A stretch of 7,006 nucleotides of DNA from Mariprofundaceae bacterium (GTDB lineage: Bacteria; Pseudomonadota; Zetaproteobacteria; Mariprofundales; Mariprofundaceae), in the NCBI GenBank assembly GCA_030950825.1, contig JAUZQT010000115.1:1-7006 (forward strand), in the 5' to 3' direction. The notes below the pieces were generated by a model. The model worked only from the letters and a program-made list of their open reading frames with translations, made no database searches and was not told where the DNA came from. A program made the position numbers and the translations under genes. Below, in pieces: positions 6,573 through 7,006 of this stretch (positions within the stretch are counted from its first letter, which is position 1; each line of letters starts with the position of its first letter).

Positions 6573-7006
6573 TTAGCTGAGGTCTTTCAAAACACGCCTG
6601 CTTAGGTGGCGTGTATATCGATTTATCTTCCAATGATCGGGCATCCAGCCATCAAGAAAGCGGTAAAAATCCACCCATGCAATGGGGAATAGGCTGCGCC
6701 ACTCCGCTTCTAAAGCCTGATAATCAACATCAATTTGACGCTCAGCTATTGCTTCTCGCAAGTATGCAAAATAGGTATTCAACAACTCTGGGATGCAGCT
6801 TTCACATGGCTCTTTCTCGACGTATTGAAAATCCAGATGCATTCATATCTTCCAGCAGCATAATCAATTCGTTGTCATGCTGTGTGGTTAGAAAGCTTTT
6901 GGGTACCCGACACAGTGCATCACAATACTGGCTCCACTGTTCATACCAGTGTACTTCAATACGGTAAGATTTTAGCTTTCTGGCATGTGATATATTGCTA
7001 TGCCAA
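6573..7006 (-). pseudogene. Broken aminoglycoside-phosphotransferase-like (APH/ecdysteroid kinase type) gene, 5' cut by window edge
   Basis: Two overlapping minus-strand frames look like parts of one protein. The upstream frame (7005 to TGA at 6804-6802) reads HSNISHARKLKSYRIE, then LIMLLEDMNASGFSIRRE, typical of the N-terminal half of small-molecule phosphotransferases of this type. The other frame (6842 to TAA at 6575-6573) reads PELLNTYFAYLREA, then IAWVDFYRFLDGW and PDHWKINRYTRHL, typical of their C-terminus. The central part, including the HGDxKxxN catalytic loop, is absent, so an internal deletion with frameshift is inferred, on the order of a hundred residues. No functional kinase can be made. 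The family call is from remembered motifs and has not been searched. The gene converges on ubiD, with 44 bases between the two stops. The start lies outside the window. Confidence 0.7.
6592..6614. repeat. Inverted repeat, weak terminator-like hairpin
   Basis: ACACGCC (6592-6598) and GGCGTGT (6608-6614) can pair across a 9-base loop. On the minus strand the stem is followed by TTTT, so it could weakly end transcription from that side; on the plus strand there is no U-run after it, so it is a poor terminator for ubiD. It lies within the 3' coding part of the pseudogene, and the similarity to a terminator may be accidental. Confidence 0.3.

Overview
The window looks like chromosomal DNA from a ubiquinone-making Pseudomonadota bacterium. 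The best clue is a ubiD product that reads like the enterobacterial enzyme over its whole length. The other genes (an MltD-type lytic transglycosylase lipoprotein and a phosphotransferase-family remnant) also fit a Gram-negative gamma- or zeta-proteobacterial relative. Base composition looks intermediate by eye (not counted). I cannot name a genus.

Layout. Bases 1-1905 (+) hold the 3' part of a large receptor-like gene: a Ser/Thr protein kinase domain (its N-lobe begins outside the window), a basic linker, one membrane span, an Ala/Lys/Glu-rich coiled coil containing a duplicated segment, and a C-terminal formylglycine-generating-enzyme-like (FGE/SUMF1, C-type-lectin-fold) domain. The last 120 bases of that domain have the layout of a variable region (VR) of a diversity-generating retroelement (DGR). 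No template repeat or reverse transcriptase is visible here. Bases 1906-2133 hold a possible 36-codon ORF and the leader of the next gene. Bases 2134-4116 (+) encode an MltD-like murein transglycosylase lipoprotein with four clear LysM domains. Bases 4118-4225 hold a doubtful small ORF. Bases 4227-6528 (+) form a tightly coupled set of three genes joined by ATGA overlaps: an RsbW/SpoIIAB-like ATP-binding anti-sigma-type kinase, a STAS-domain anti-anti-sigma protein, and ubiD. Bases 6573-7006 (-) carry the remains of a phosphotransferase-family gene, broken by a frameshift and apparent internal deletion and cut by the window edge.

How the genes may fit together. The kinase/STAS pair is a standard partner-switch module, with the serine of its DSSG motif intact. 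Its translational coupling to ubiD is unusual and ties a regulatory switch to expression of a quinone-biosynthesis enzyme. The upstream receptor kinase is the most interesting object: its architecture predicts a cytoplasmic kinase and a periplasmic ligand-binding domain whose binding face may be, or may once have been, diversified by a DGR elsewhere in the genome.
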